64,000 nt of DNA from Maribacter arcticus (GTDB taxonomy: Bacteria > Bacteroidota > Bacteroidia > Flavobacteriales > Flavobacteriaceae), in contig NZ_FUYL01000003.1 of the NCBI RefSeq assembly GCF_900167935.1, positions 248,001-312,000 on the forward strand, written 5' to 3'. Under the pieces are notes generated by a model. It did not search any database. It had not been told where the DNA came from and saw only the letters and a program-made list of their open reading frames with translations. Below are positions 46,601 through 54,845 of the stretch, one piece after another. Position 1 is the stretch's first letter; each line of letters starts with the position of its first letter. A program made the position numbers and the translations under genes.

Positions 46601-48023
46601 GGCAGGCTTCTCTAAAGGTGATGCCGATGTTTTACGAAAAGCGATGGGTAAAAAAATCTTTGCGGTACTGCAAAAAATGAAACCCCAATTTTTAGAAGGT
46701 GGCGCTGCAAATGGGCACCCTACAGAAGTTTTAGAGAAAATCTGGAAAGATTGGGAAGCCTTTGCTGCTTATGCATTCAACAAAAGTCACTCTACCTGCT
46801 ACGCATATATCGCTTATCAGACCGCCTATTTAAAGGCTCACTACCCTGCCGAATATATGGCAGCCGTATTAAGCAATAATATGAACGATATTAAGCAAGT
46901 AACATTCTTCATGGAAGAATGTAAACGCATGGGCTTAGATGTACTTGGACCAGATGTGAATGAATCGTATTACAAATTTGCAGTAAACAAACAAGGGGCA
47001 GTTCGTTTTGGCATGGGCGCCGTAAAAGGTGTTGGCCGTGGAGCTGTAGAGACCATTGTAAAGAACCGTCAGGAAGATGGTTCTTTTAAATCGGTATTTG
47101 ATTTAACAAAACGTATAGATCTTCGGGCAGCGAATAAGAAAGCATTTGAAAATTTAGCGGTAGCAGGTGGTTTTGATTCTTTTGGCACCTCACATAGAGC
47201 CCAATATTTTCATGATGAGGGTGATGGAATTACCTTTTTGGAAAAGGTTATCAAATACGGAGCAAAATTTCAAGAAAACGAAAACTCAGCACAAGTAAGT
47301 TTATTTGGCGATGCCAGTGAAGTACAAATTCCTGAACCTATGGTGCCCCCTTGCGAGGAATGGGGAACCATGGAAAAGTTGCGTAGGGAAAAAGAAGTAG
47401 TAGGCATCTATATTTCTGGTCATCCGCTAGATGATTTTAAAACAGAAATAAAGTCTTTCTGTAATGCCAATGTTGCCTGTGCTACAGATTTGCCGAGTTA
47501 TGTGAACAGAGAACTCACCTTTGCAGGCGTTATCACCGATGTTCAGCATAGAGTTTCTAAAAATGGAAAAGGTTGGGCCGCATTTACCATGGAAGATTAT
47601 ACAGACTCCTTTGAATTTCGAATTTTTGGGGAAGAATATTTAAAATTCCGTCATTTTCTAATGATCAATTCTTTCGCTTATGTGAAGCTCTTTGTTCGCG
47701 AGGGTTGGACAAATAAAGACACGGGCAAGAAAGGTGACCCAAGAATGCAATTCAACAGTTTTATGATGCTGCAAGAGGTTATGGAAACCTATGCACGAAA
47801 ATTGACCATAAAATTAAACATCACCGAATTAGAAGAAAACAAAGTACTGCAGTTAAAAGACACACTTGTAAATCATAAAGGAGAGCATCCTATTAATTTT
47901 ATAGTGTATGAGATGGAGGAAAAAATAAAGGTCAATTTATCGAGCAGAAGACAAAAAGTACAAATCTCGACTGAATTATTACATCGGCTTGAAGAACAAA
48001 ATGTACATTATAAATTGAATTAG
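43638..48023 (+). CDS. dnaE: DNA polymerase III alpha subunit with N-terminal exonuclease domain
   Basis: The replicative polymerase subunit, 1461 residues. It opens with a DnaQ-type 3'-5' exonuclease domain (about 1-190; YLIFDTETTGLP with the DxE metal pair, IVGQNVKFDLNIMG, HNATADVEATTRCF). The PHP domain follows (about 260-500) with an intact HxH (AHLHNHSQFS) and AITDHANMMGA. The polymerase core has PDIDIDFDD at residues 688-696 and GPGRGSAAGSVVAYCL. The C-terminal part has helix-hairpin-helix and OB-fold segments. The fusion with an exonuclease is typical of Bacteroidota DnaE and makes the chain longer than the usual 1160. The gene is alone on its transcript. Confidence 0.95.
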   Translation: MYLIFDTETTGLPKNWNAPFTDTDNWPRCIQIAWQLHDDMGMLIEHQDYLVKPDGFTIPFDAEQIHGISTELAEQKGIPLAEVLEKFNIAMSKTKFIVGQNVKFDLNIMGAEFHRLSVENPLQELPVLDTCTEHTAKLCQIPGGRGGKFKLPTLTELHQYLFGEPFGEAHNATADVEATTRCFLELVRKQQYTTEQLDVQPDYFKNFSEANPKEIELIGLKHINLKKASKKISDALWAKDTGGVSQEEIKENIKTLEDATFAHLHNHSQFSVLQSTISVKDLVNAAGDAEMPAVAITDHANMMGAFHFVKEIGAYNKSVQAKNAEAIEKGEEPTAKEVKPIIGCEFFVCEDHTNKSVKDYGYQIVLLAKNKKGYHNLAKMSSIAYTDGFYYVPRIDKKVIQKYKEDIIVLTGNLYGEVPGKVLNVGEHQAEEALLWWKQEFGDDLYMELMRHGQEDEERVNKVLLEFAKKHEVKLVATNNTYYCAKEDANAHDVLLCVKDGEKQATPIGRGRGYRYGLPNQEYYFKSQNEMKELFKDLPDAILNISEILDKIEPYELARDVLLPVFDIPEEFKDPEDAKDGGNRGENAYLRHITYEGAKKRYPEITPEIRERIDFELDTIRNSGYPGYFLITEDFIREARNMDVSVGPGRGSAAGSVVAYCLKITNINPLKYDLLFERFLNPDRVSMPDIDIDFDDEGRSRVMDYVIKKYGSNQVAQIITYGTMAAKSSIRDTARVLDLPLSDSDRIAKLIPTMSKLSKIFGQSEADLKKKFRADDLEKIHQLLNIHDGDDLEGQTLKMARILEGSVRNTGIHACGVIITPSDITDFVPVATAKDSDLYVTQFDNSVVESAGLLKMDFLGLKTLTLIKDTVKIVKAKHGIDLVPDDFPLDDEKTYALFQRGETVGVFQYESPGMQKHMKDLKPSVFDDLIAMNALYRPGPMEYIPSFIARKNGNEEIAYDLPDMEEYLKETYGITVYQEQVMLLSQKLAGFSKGDADVLRKAMGKKIFAVLQKMKPQFLEGGAANGHPTEVLEKIWKDWEAFAAYAFNKSHSTCYAYIAYQTAYLKAHYPAEYMAAVLSNNMNDIKQVTFFMEECKRMGLDVLGPDVNESYYKFAVNKQGAVRFGMGAVKGVGRGAVETIVKNRQEDGSFKSVFDLTKRIDLRAANKKAFENLAVAGGFDSFGTSHRAQYFHDEGDGITFLEKVIKYGAKFQENENSAQVSLFGDASEVQIPEPMVPPCEEWGTMEKLRREKEVVGIYISGHPLDDFKTEIKSFCNANVACATDLPSYVNRELTFAGVITDVQHRVSKNGKGWAAFTMEDYTDSFEFRIFGEEYLKFRHFLMINSFAYVKLFVREGWTNKDTGKKGDPRMQFNSFMMLQEVMETYARKLTIKLNITELEENKVLQLKDTLVNHKGEHPINFIVYEMEEKIKVNLSSRRQKVQISTELLHRLEEQNVHYKLN

Positions 48024-48231
48024 ACGAACTGAATTAAAACAACAATACTAAATTGAGTCTTTATCTCGTTAACAACACAGCTCTATCATGTACAAGCCTA
48101 ATAGCAACCGTATAACTTAAATTTAGATAAGGATACGTGAAAACTAGCTATATATATATTGATAAATTAGCTTGATACCTTTATAGGTAAAACGAATCGT
48201 GACCCCGTAAGGAATCGGAAGAATAATTGAC

Positions 48232-48239
48232 TAAATTTG
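48232..48239 (+). promoter_or_regulatory. -7 promoter element of trxA (TAAATTTG)
   Basis: Full match to TAnnTTTG 23 nt before the trxA start. No TTG is found at the -33 position. The rest of 48024-48262 shows no gene. Confidence 0.5.
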
Positions 48240-48262
48240 CATAATCAATAAAAGTAAATAAG

Positions 48263-48580
48263 ATGGCATTAGAAATAACAGATGCTACTTTTGACGAGGT
48301 AGTTTTAAAAAGCGATAAACCAGTAGTAGTAGATTTTTGGGCAGCATGGTGTGGTCCTTGTAGAATGGTTGGTCCTATTATTGACGAAGTTAGTACCGAA
48401 TATGAAGGTAAAGCTGTCGTAGGTAAGGTTGATGTTGATGCAAATCAAGAATTCGCTGCAAAGTACGGTGTACGTAACATACCAACAGTATTGGTGTTTA
48501 AAAATGGCGAAATTGTAAGCAGACAAGTAGGTGTTTCACCTAAGAAAGTTTACACAGATGCTATTGATGCTGTTTTATAA
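48263..48580 (+). CDS. trxA: Thioredoxin
   Basis: A 105-residue cytoplasmic thiol-disulfide reductase. It has the classic fold and length, with the redox motif WCGPC (Cys30 and Cys33) in [39 protein letters not shown] carrying the cis-Pro, and [14 protein letters not shown]. There is no signal peptide. It has its own -7 promoter element and a strong terminator, so it is a single-gene unit. Thioredoxin reductase is not in the window. Confidence 0.97.
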   Translation: MALEITDATFDEVVLKSDKPVVVDFWAAWCGPCRMVGPIIDEVSTEYEGKAVVGKVDVDANQEFAAKYGVRNIPTVLVFKNGEIVSRQVGVSPKKVYTDAIDAVL

Positions 48581-48607
48581 GCTGTTTATATACAATATAA
48601 TTTTCTT

Positions 48608-48644
48608 AAAAAGAGGATGTCTAACAAGTCATCCTCTTTTTTTT
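48608..48644 (+). terminator. Rho-independent terminator of trxA
   Basis: A 12-bp perfect stem, AAAAAGAGGATG with CATCCTCTTTTT, around a 10-nt loop, then more T. It starts 28 bp after the trxA stop codon. Confidence 0.92.
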
Positions 48645-48703
48645 ACCTAAATCTTAGCAGTTCAACCTTTGGAAGGTAGGGGGCAATTACTATCTTTAAT
48701 CTC

Positions 48704-49633
48704 GTGAACTTACAATCAGAATTAAATAAATCATCTTTATTCTCTAATCTTGAACTACTTGCCAATCAAGTAGTAGAAGGGTTTATTAGTGGTATACACA
48801 GAAGTCCGTTTCATGGCTTTTCTGCAGAATTCGCAGAGCACAAAATCTACAATAACGGGGAAAGCACAAAGTATATCGATTGGAAACTATTTGCAAAGAC
48901 GGATAAGCTCTATACGAAACGCTACGAGGAAGAAACCAACCTCAGGTGCCACATGATTTTAGATAATTCGGCATCTATGTATTATCCCGAGGTTGAAAAT
49001 CTAAGCATCGATTCATTAAATAAAATCGGATTTAGTGTTCTAGCTATAGCAGCTTTGATGAACGTTCTTAAAAGACAACGAGACGCCGTTGGCTTAAGTA
49101 TCTATTCAGACAGTTATAATTACTATGCTCCAGAAAAGGGAAGCGAGCGTCATTTTCAAATGTTATTGGCGCAATTAAGTGAGATTGGTAAAACAAAGAA
49201 CCCACCAAAAGAAACGAAGACGTATACCTACCTACATCAGATTGCAGAAAATATAAAACGTCGTAGCCTAATATTCTTGTTTACCGACATGTTTCAAACC
49301 GAAAAAGATGACGAAGAACTGTTCAAAGCACTACGCCATTTGAAATATAATAAGCATGATGTGGTCCTTTTTCACCCGATGGACAAGCAACATGAATTAT
49401 TTTTCAATTTTGAAAATACTCCAAAACGATTTATTGATGTTGAAACAGGTGAGCATTTAGACCTTTATGCAGACAATATCAAAGATGCCTACCATGAGCA
49501 AATAAGCAGCTATATTGCTGATATTAAGATGAAATGCGCTCAATATAAAATTAAATATGTGGATATTGATATTAAAAGTGATTTCTATACAGTACTTAAC
49601 ACGTTCTTAGTTGAACGAAATAAATTTCTTTAG
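48704..49633 (+). CDS. DUF58 protein (vWA-like), GTG start
   Basis: A 309-residue cytoplasmic protein of the DUF58 family. The conserved module contains HRSPFHGFSAEFAEHKIYN, STKYIDWKLFAKTDKLYTKR and a MIDAS-like LDNSASMYYP, the usual vWA-type metal site of the family, followed by SLIFLFTDMFQ. DUF58 genes normally follow a MoxR-type AAA ATPase gene; none is adjacent here. The start is GTG at 48704, since no in-frame ATG precedes the conserved region. The function of the family is unsettled. Confidence 0.88.
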   Translation: MNLQSELNKSSLFSNLELLANQVVEGFISGIHRSPFHGFSAEFAEHKIYNNGESTKYIDWKLFAKTDKLYTKRYEEETNLRCHMILDNSASMYYPEVENLSIDSLNKIGFSVLAIAALMNVLKRQRDAVGLSIYSDSYNYYAPEKGSERHFQMLLAQLSEIGKTKNPPKETKTYTYLHQIAENIKRRSLIFLFTDMFQTEKDDEELFKALRHLKYNKHDVVLFHPMDKQHELFFNFENTPKRFIDVETGEHLDLYADNIKDAYHEQISSYIADIKMKCAQYKIKYVDIDIKSDFYTVLNTFLVERNKFL

Positions 49634-49657
49634 ACTAAAAAAATTTAAAGAAAATGT

Positions 49658-49687
49658 TTGTGCAATTCAATAAACAACATATATTTG
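49658..49687 (+). promoter_or_regulatory. Consensus promoter of tRNA-Asp
   Basis: TTG (49658-49660), 19 nt, then TATATTTG (49680-49687): a perfect TTG-N19-TAnnTTTG promoter. The tRNA begins 17 nt downstream, so the 5' leader is only about ten bases. Confidence 0.88.
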
Positions 49688-49704
49688 CACTCGCTAAACG
49701 CTAC

Positions 49705-49778
49705 GGTCTGGTAGTTCAGTTGGTTAGAATACCTGCCTGTCACGCAGGGGGTCGCGGGTTCGAGTCCCGTCCAGACCG
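49705..49778 (+). tRNA. tRNA-Asp (anticodon GTC)
   Basis: A 74-nt cloverleaf. The acceptor stem GGTCTGG pairs with CCAGACC, the anticodon stem CCTGC/GCAGG holds the loop CTGTCAC with anticodon GTC, and the T arm contains GGTTCGAGTCC. The discriminator base is G, as expected for tRNA-Asp. CCA is not encoded. Promoter and terminator are both next to it. Confidence 0.97.
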
Positions 49779-49782
49779 CAAG

Positions 49783-49810
49783 AAGCTCTCAAGAAATTGA
49801 GAGCTTTTTT
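49783..49810 (+). terminator. Rho-independent terminator of tRNA-Asp
   Basis: A perfect 10-bp stem, AAGCTCTCAA with TTGAGAGCTT, and a GAAA tetraloop, followed by T residues, starting five bases after the tRNA. Confidence 0.92.
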
Positions 49811-49917
49811 CGTTTATAAAAATTTCTTAGGAATAACACTAACTAAAGCGACTAGTTAAGTAGCTATATAACACTAAAGGTTTTTTATTAAATCACTTTG
49901 TAAAAAACAACGTAACT

Positions 49918-50790
49918 CTAGGTGGTTTTAAAAAATACTTTCTTAAAGGCCATAAATAACAGTAGTGCAACAAAGCCGACAGCCAAGCCGACACCAAACT
50001 CCACAAGTATACTTGGCACATTAGGCAAAAGATGATGAAAAAAATCAATGTTGTGAACAAAAATACCACCAGAAACTAGTAGCAAGGCAATTGTTCCGAT
50101 TACCGAAAGCGCTTTAATCACCTTAGGTAATGCATTAACAAAAAAGTGCCCTATTTTATCTGAGATACTATCATCTTCTTTGTTGAGGTTAATTAATCTA
50201 AATCCGAATTCATCCATTCGAACAATTAGTGCCACAATACCATAAACACCTACCGTTGCTAATAATGCTACCACAGAAACTACAGCAATTTGAGTTACTA
50301 AAGGTTCTTTAATCACTGCGCCTAAAGCAATGATTACAATTTCTATACTTAAAATAAAATCGGTTACTATAGCCGATTTTACCTTTGTCTTTTCCATTTC
50401 CAAAATTTCTTCCTCGCTTATTTCTTCCATTTCTGCAACAGCATGGGCATGCTCATGGGGTACAAAAAATTCGTAAATTTTTTCGGCACCTTCAAAAGCA
50501 AGGTAGACTCCGCCCAACACCAATACCACCGTTACTGCCCAAGGTAAAAAGGCACTTAATAAAAAGGCTATTGGTAGAATTATAATTTTATTGAGAAGAG
50601 ACCCTTTTGTAATGGCCCACAACACAGGCAGCTCACGTTTAGAAACAAAACCAGAAGCTTTTTCTGCATTTACCGCTAAATCATCGCCAAGTATACCTGC
50701 AGTTTTTTTAGTTGCAATTTTACTCATTGCCGCAACATCATCTAACAGTGCTGCTACATCATCTAAAATCGCAAAAAATCCTGAAGCCAT
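49918..50790 (-). CDS. DUF808 membrane protein (YedI-like)
   Basis: A 290-residue inner-membrane protein of the DUF808 family. The N-terminal MASGFFAILDDVAALLDDVA and KKTAGILGDDLAVNAEKASG are the family signature. About six hydrophobic segments follow, interrupted by a His/Glu-rich loop (VPHEHAHAVAEMEEISEEE, about residues 112-130) that could bind a metal. The function of the family is unknown. It is monocistronic and converges on the tRNA-Asp unit. Confidence 0.88.
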   Translation of the reverse strand: MASGFFAILDDVAALLDDVAAMSKIATKKTAGILGDDLAVNAEKASGFVSKRELPVLWAITKGSLLNKIIILPIAFLLSAFLPWAVTVVLVLGGVYLAFEGAEKIYEFFVPHEHAHAVAEMEEISEEEILEMEKTKVKSAIVTDFILSIEIVIIALGAVIKEPLVTQIAVVSVVALLATVGVYGIVALIVRMDEFGFRLINLNKEDDSISDKIGHFFVNALPKVIKALSVIGTIALLLVSGGIFVHNIDFFHHLLPNVPSILVEFGVGLAVGFVALLLFMAFKKVFFKTT

Positions 50791-51012
50791 TGTTTTGTAT
50801 TTTGGTCAAAAAAAATTTATCCAAATCATATTTTAGAATTCTATCCGTATAAATGGTAACTTGAGACCCATTTTTAAGAGCTATCAGCCTATTTTTATTA
50901 TAGGTATATCTAATATCCAACTAAAGAACGAAACATATCAAAGCATACCTATTAATAAAGATTGCTCTATTTTATGTACCTTAATTTTCTAATTAAACAA
51001 CCAAGACCTTTC

Positions 51013-52689
51013 ATGAAAAATTTCATATACCTATTAGGAATTACTTCTCTTTTATGCATAGGTTGTAACTCTAAGAAAGAAGAAATTCTACAAACTAGAC
51101 CTAATATTGTTTTCATAATGTCTGACGATCACGCGTATCAGGCAATTTCTGCATACGACAATAGTTTGATTGAAACACCGAATATAGATCGTATTGCAAA
51201 AATGGGAATGCTGTTTACCAATGCAAGTGTAACCAATTCTATATGTGCACCTTCTAGAGCCGTAATTCTTACAGGAAAGCATTCTCACATCAATGGTAAA
51301 ATTGACAATCATTTTCCTTTTGACACTACTAATGTCACCTTTCCACAGATTCTTCAAAAGGCAGGCTACCAAACGGCAATGTTCGGAAAACTCCACTTTG
51401 GAAATAACCCTAAGGGATTTGACCAATTCAAAATCCTGCCAGGTCAAGGCGCCTATTACAATCCTGATTTCATTACAAAAAATGAAGGTGAAATCAATGT
51501 AAAAGGGTACGTGACTGATATTATAACCGATATGACTTTAAACTGGCTAAAGACCGAACGCAAACCAGAAGATCCTTTTTTATTAATGTATTTACACAAA
51601 GCACCACACCGTTCTTGGTTAATGGCCGAACGCCATATGGAAGAATTTACCAATAGAACCTTTCCAGTACCGGCAACACTTTTCGATACCTATGAGGGTC
51701 GCCCTGCTGCGGCAGAGGCTGAAATGAGTATACTAAAACATTTAAGCTGGACAGGGGATAATAAAATTTACCCTGAAACCATCGATGAAATGAACGAACC
51801 AGAAATAGGCATCGATAAAAGAAGATTTGAAAATTCGGTAGGTAGAATGAATGCTGAGCAAATGGTCAAATTTAGAGCTCATTACGATAAAATAAATGAA
51901 GATTTTAAAAACAACTACCCTTCACTCAGCGATGAAGACAAAATGAAATGGAGATACCAACGCTATATGCAAGATTATCTAGGCACTATTAAATCTGTTG
52001 ATGAAAATGTAGGTAGGGTGTTAGATTATTTAGAAGAAAATGATTTAATGGAAAATACCATCATCGTCTACACCTCTGACCAAGGTTTCTATTTAGGGGA
52101 ACATGGTTGGTTCGACAAGCGTTTTGTGTACGATGAATCGTTTAAAACCCCACTTCTTGTTGCATGGCCCAACAAAGTAAAGCCGGGCACAACATCAGAT
52201 GAAATGGTTCAGAACTTAGATTTCGCACAAACATTTTTAGATGCAGCCGGTGTAGAACAACCAACAGATATGCAAGGGGAAAGCCTAATGCCTATTCTTA
52301 CTGGTAAAATGGAAGACTGGAATCGCGAAGCTGTTTACTATCATTATTACGAATATCCAGCAGAGCATATGGTTAATAGACATTATGCTATTATCACCAA
52401 AGAATACAAATTAATTCATTACTATTTTGACTTAGATCATTGGGAATTAATAGACCGATTAAAAGACCCTAAAGAATTAACGAATGAATATGATAACCCT
52501 GCTTATTCTTCTGTTAAAGAGAAACTGCATAACGAGTTAGAAGAAGTAAGAAAAAAGTATGGTGACAGTGATGAATTGAACCAAGAATACATAAATACCT
52601 TTATGGACGATGTAGAGAAAAATGGCATTTTCGGAGTCAATAAAGGGAAGCTAGGTGAGATTATTAAAAAACGCAATGAGAATAAGTAA
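51013..52689 (+). CDS. Sulfatase (S1 family, possibly GlcNAc-6-sulfatase-like), lipoprotein
   Basis: An exported sulfatase of 558 residues from the ATG at 51013, which gives a clean lipoprotein signal (MKNFIYLLGITSLLCIGC). The frame could be extended to 50962. Metal-binding IVFIMSDDHAYQAISAY is followed by the formylglycine Cys78 in SICAPSRAVILTGKHSH, a C-x-P-S-R motif that needs an external maturase. Further active-site motifs are FGKLHFG, YLHKAPHRSW and YTSDQGFYLGEHGWFDKRF. The long C-terminal part with HYYEYPAEHMV and VRKKYGDSDE resembles N-acetylglucosamine-6-sulfatase-type members, but the substrate is not proven. It is a single gene, about 25 kb from the other sulfatase. Confidence 0.9.
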   Translation: MKNFIYLLGITSLLCIGCNSKKEEILQTRPNIVFIMSDDHAYQAISAYDNSLIETPNIDRIAKMGMLFTNASVTNSICAPSRAVILTGKHSHINGKIDNHFPFDTTNVTFPQILQKAGYQTAMFGKLHFGNNPKGFDQFKILPGQGAYYNPDFITKNEGEINVKGYVTDIITDMTLNWLKTERKPEDPFLLMYLHKAPHRSWLMAERHMEEFTNRTFPVPATLFDTYEGRPAAAEAEMSILKHLSWTGDNKIYPETIDEMNEPEIGIDKRRFENSVGRMNAEQMVKFRAHYDKINEDFKNNYPSLSDEDKMKWRYQRYMQDYLGTIKSVDENVGRVLDYLEENDLMENTIIVYTSDQGFYLGEHGWFDKRFVYDESFKTPLLVAWPNKVKPGTTSDEMVQNLDFAQTFLDAAGVEQPTDMQGESLMPILTGKMEDWNREAVYYHYYEYPAEHMVNRHYAIITKEYKLIHYYFDLDHWELIDRLKDPKELTNEYDNPAYSSVKEKLHNELEEVRKKYGDSDELNQEYINTFMDDVEKNGIFGVNKGKLGEIIKKRNENK

Positions 52690-52782
52690 AGATTAACTAT
52701 TTTCTGTTATAGCTCTATTTAAGTCATGTGGTGTTGAAATAAATTTAAGATAAAATAGTTTAATTATTAGTAAATTCTTACC

Positions 52783-53214
52783 ATGAAATCAGTCTTATAC
52801 ATTAGTGAAGCACTAAATTCATTTACGGCTCAAGAACTAAAAGAACTCTCTTTATCTTCTGTGCAGAATAATAATAGTAATGGAATAAGTGGATATTTAT
52901 ACTATAAAGACAAACATTTTCTACAATATGTTGAAGGAGATGAGCAGCATATTGATGAATTAATCAAAACAATTAAGTTAGACCCAAGACATCGGTTAAT
53001 AATGGCCATTGAAGAAAATAACTTAGAGGAAAGAAGATTTCCAGATTGGGGTATGAAAAGTATCGTAGAAGTAATGTTCAGTAATAGTGTCGTTGAAACT
53101 ACTATAATTAAAACATTGACATTATTTAAAGACAATAATTTAACGCTCAGTGCATCATCAAAAAGTCAATTGTTCAGATTGATGGATGAATTATCGGTAA
53201 GTGTGCTAGCTTAG
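52783..53214 (+). CDS. Stand-alone BLUF blue-light sensor
   Basis: A 143-residue protein consisting essentially of a BLUF (FAD-binding blue-light) domain plus about 50 C-terminal residues. All key residues are present at the canonical spacing: Tyr6, Asn30, Gln48 (HFLQYVEG), Trp89 and Met91 (PDWGM); Asp67 and His70 in LDPRHR are also typical. Tyr-Asn-Gln spacings (24 and 42) equal those of AppA, so photochemistry is expected. There is no fused output domain, so it must signal through a partner protein via the C-terminal helices. No obvious partner is adjacent. Confidence 0.92.
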   Translation: MKSVLYISEALNSFTAQELKELSLSSVQNNNSNGISGYLYYKDKHFLQYVEGDEQHIDELIKTIKLDPRHRLIMAIEENNLEERRFPDWGMKSIVEVMFSNSVVETTIIKTLTLFKDNNLTLSASSKSQLFRLMDELSVSVLA

Positions 53215-53375
53215 CTGCTCAGACAAAGCCTATATCTCTTTTTTAAGCTTCTACAGACCTAATAACTATATTAATTACCCTTTGTGGTGTTTCTCAAAGA
53301 AGAGTAAGTAAGTGATCGCTAAAACTTAATGGTTATTATATTTGGTTTGATCTATAATTAGCTTGTATAAAGCAA

Positions 53376-53585
53376 ATACATTGGGGTATAATTGGCTGTG
53401 GCGATGTTGCAGAATTAAAAAGCTGTGCACCTTTATAACAGGTCAACAACCCAAAACATGGTCAATAGCTAATGATAAAAGTGACCGTAGACTATTTTCT
53501 TAGCAAAGGCGAAAACCCCTGCCCCGCTGAAGATGTATTATTGTTTATGGAACTATTAGAGAATTTGAGTGGACGAACTACTTAA
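53376..53585 (+). pseudogene. Internally deleted Gfo/Idh/MocA oxidoreductase relic
   Basis: One frame encodes IHWGIIGCGDVAELKSCAPL, a Rossmann start of a sugar oxidoreductase. After in-frame stops TAA and TAG it resumes with FLSKGENPCPAEDVLLFMEL and ends LLENLSGRTT and TAA. The homology of both ends to one family, in one frame, with about 270 codons missing between them, indicates a large internal deletion. A TATATTTG -7 element remains at 53337-53344. Nothing coding is seen in 53215-53375. The final TAA overlaps the stop of the nucleoside hydrolase gene. Confidence 0.75.
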
Positions 53586-54604
53586 TTTTTCTGTTTTGAT
53601 AGTAACTCTAATTTAGCATAAAAATCTTCGAATAGAAGTCTGTTATCTAATTGTTGATAAACTCGAATAATTCTACCGTTTAGGTTAGTTTCATAAACTC
53701 CAACATCATTAATTCTTGGCGCTTGCTTAACCACATAAGTACTTGAAGATGGATCTGGCTCAAAAGAAGATTGAATAGCGGTCAATAGCACTAGGGGGTT
53801 ATCTCCATAAATATAAACTTCACCAATAGGTATATTCCATGTATTCATTTTACCTAAAGCTTCTTTCATTACCCCATATAAATGGTTACCCAATTCACCC
53901 TTTCCTTTAACTCTTGTTAAAAGTTCAGCGTCAGACATTATCGGTTGCCTGTATACATTTCTAGGCACTTGCCATAACATTATGTTAGAGGTGTTGAAAA
54001 TGACCTGAGCAGCTTTAATATCAATACCCAAATTGTATTCTAAAGTGGTATATCCTGGTGGTGGTATGGCAATGTCTGTATATTCTGGCCCACCAATCCA
54101 TACTAAGGTTATTTTATCTGCAATTTTAGGCTCTAACAAATATGCACTTGCGATATTGGTTAAACCACCACCACAAACTACATAAAGAGGCAAATCTGTA
54201 TCTGTTCGCATTGCTTCTTTAATAATTGCCTGTACGGCATCACTGTCTATTGGTTTCTTAACATCAGTCATGCTTTCACTTTTATCAGTGTAGACCTGTA
54301 TCGAGTTTTCCAATTTTAAAATCTTTAGAATCTCTAACGCTTTCTCTTTCGCATACTCAGAAGTTCCTGGACCCCCAAAACCTCGTTCATATAAATGAGA
54401 AGCAATTACTCCACGTATCTCTACCGATGGTGACATCAAATGGTGTGCTAATTGAAAAAGTCCGTCTGGATCACCCCCTAAATCATTATCGATAATCACC
54501 CGCATACGTGGTTTTACCAAATCGTTTAATTCTGACAAATCATCCTGTTGTGAAAAACTAAAGATTGAAAAAGTCAAGAAAAAGCAAAATAATATCGATT
54601 TCAT
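53582..54604 (-). CDS. Exported nucleoside hydrolase-like protein
   Basis: A 340-residue inosine-uridine nucleoside hydrolase-like enzyme, expected to release a base from a ribonucleoside or similar N-glycoside. The Ca-binding Asp cluster near the N-terminus is MRVIIDNDLGGDPDGLFQLA, a variant of the usual DxDxxxDD pattern. YVVCGGGLTNIASAYLL and LVWIGGPEYTD match the family. A clean signal peptide (about 1-18) makes it periplasmic, unlike the classical cytosolic enzymes. Exported variants are common in marine Bacteroidota. Its stop codon overlaps that of the decayed Gfo/Idh gene. Confidence 0.85.
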   Translation of the reverse strand: MKSILFCFFLTFSIFSFSQQDDLSELNDLVKPRMRVIIDNDLGGDPDGLFQLAHHLMSPSVEIRGVIASHLYERGFGGPGTSEYAKEKALEILKILKLENSIQVYTDKSESMTDVKKPIDSDAVQAIIKEAMRTDTDLPLYVVCGGGLTNIASAYLLEPKIADKITLVWIGGPEYTDIAIPPPGYTTLEYNLGIDIKAAQVIFNTSNIMLWQVPRNVYRQPIMSDAELLTRVKGKGELGNHLYGVMKEALGKMNTWNIPIGEVYIYGDNPLVLLTAIQSSFEPDPSSSTYVVKQAPRINDVGVYETNLNGRIIRVYQQLDNRLLFEDFYAKLELLSKQKN

Positions 54605-54845
54605 AAGATTCAGATTAGCATCTAAATTTAGGTTTTTTATAGATAATACATTCTACTAAATAGCAGGTTAGCGATATCAAACAAAAGAAGAACCTATACA
54701 ATCAAAAAATAATTTCAGAAATATCTTTCGGTTTTTGTTTTTCTAACACGCGTTCATAAGAATGTTTTTAATTAACAGATGGTCAAATATTTAAAATAAT
54801 AAATGTATTATTGTTACATATTGAGACAATAGAAAACTTATCCAA

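Noticed and set aside
48024-48262. Small gene in the dnaE-trxA gap
   Set aside because: No frame with a plausible start and ribosome-binding site; only an AT-rich spacer and the trxA -7 element.
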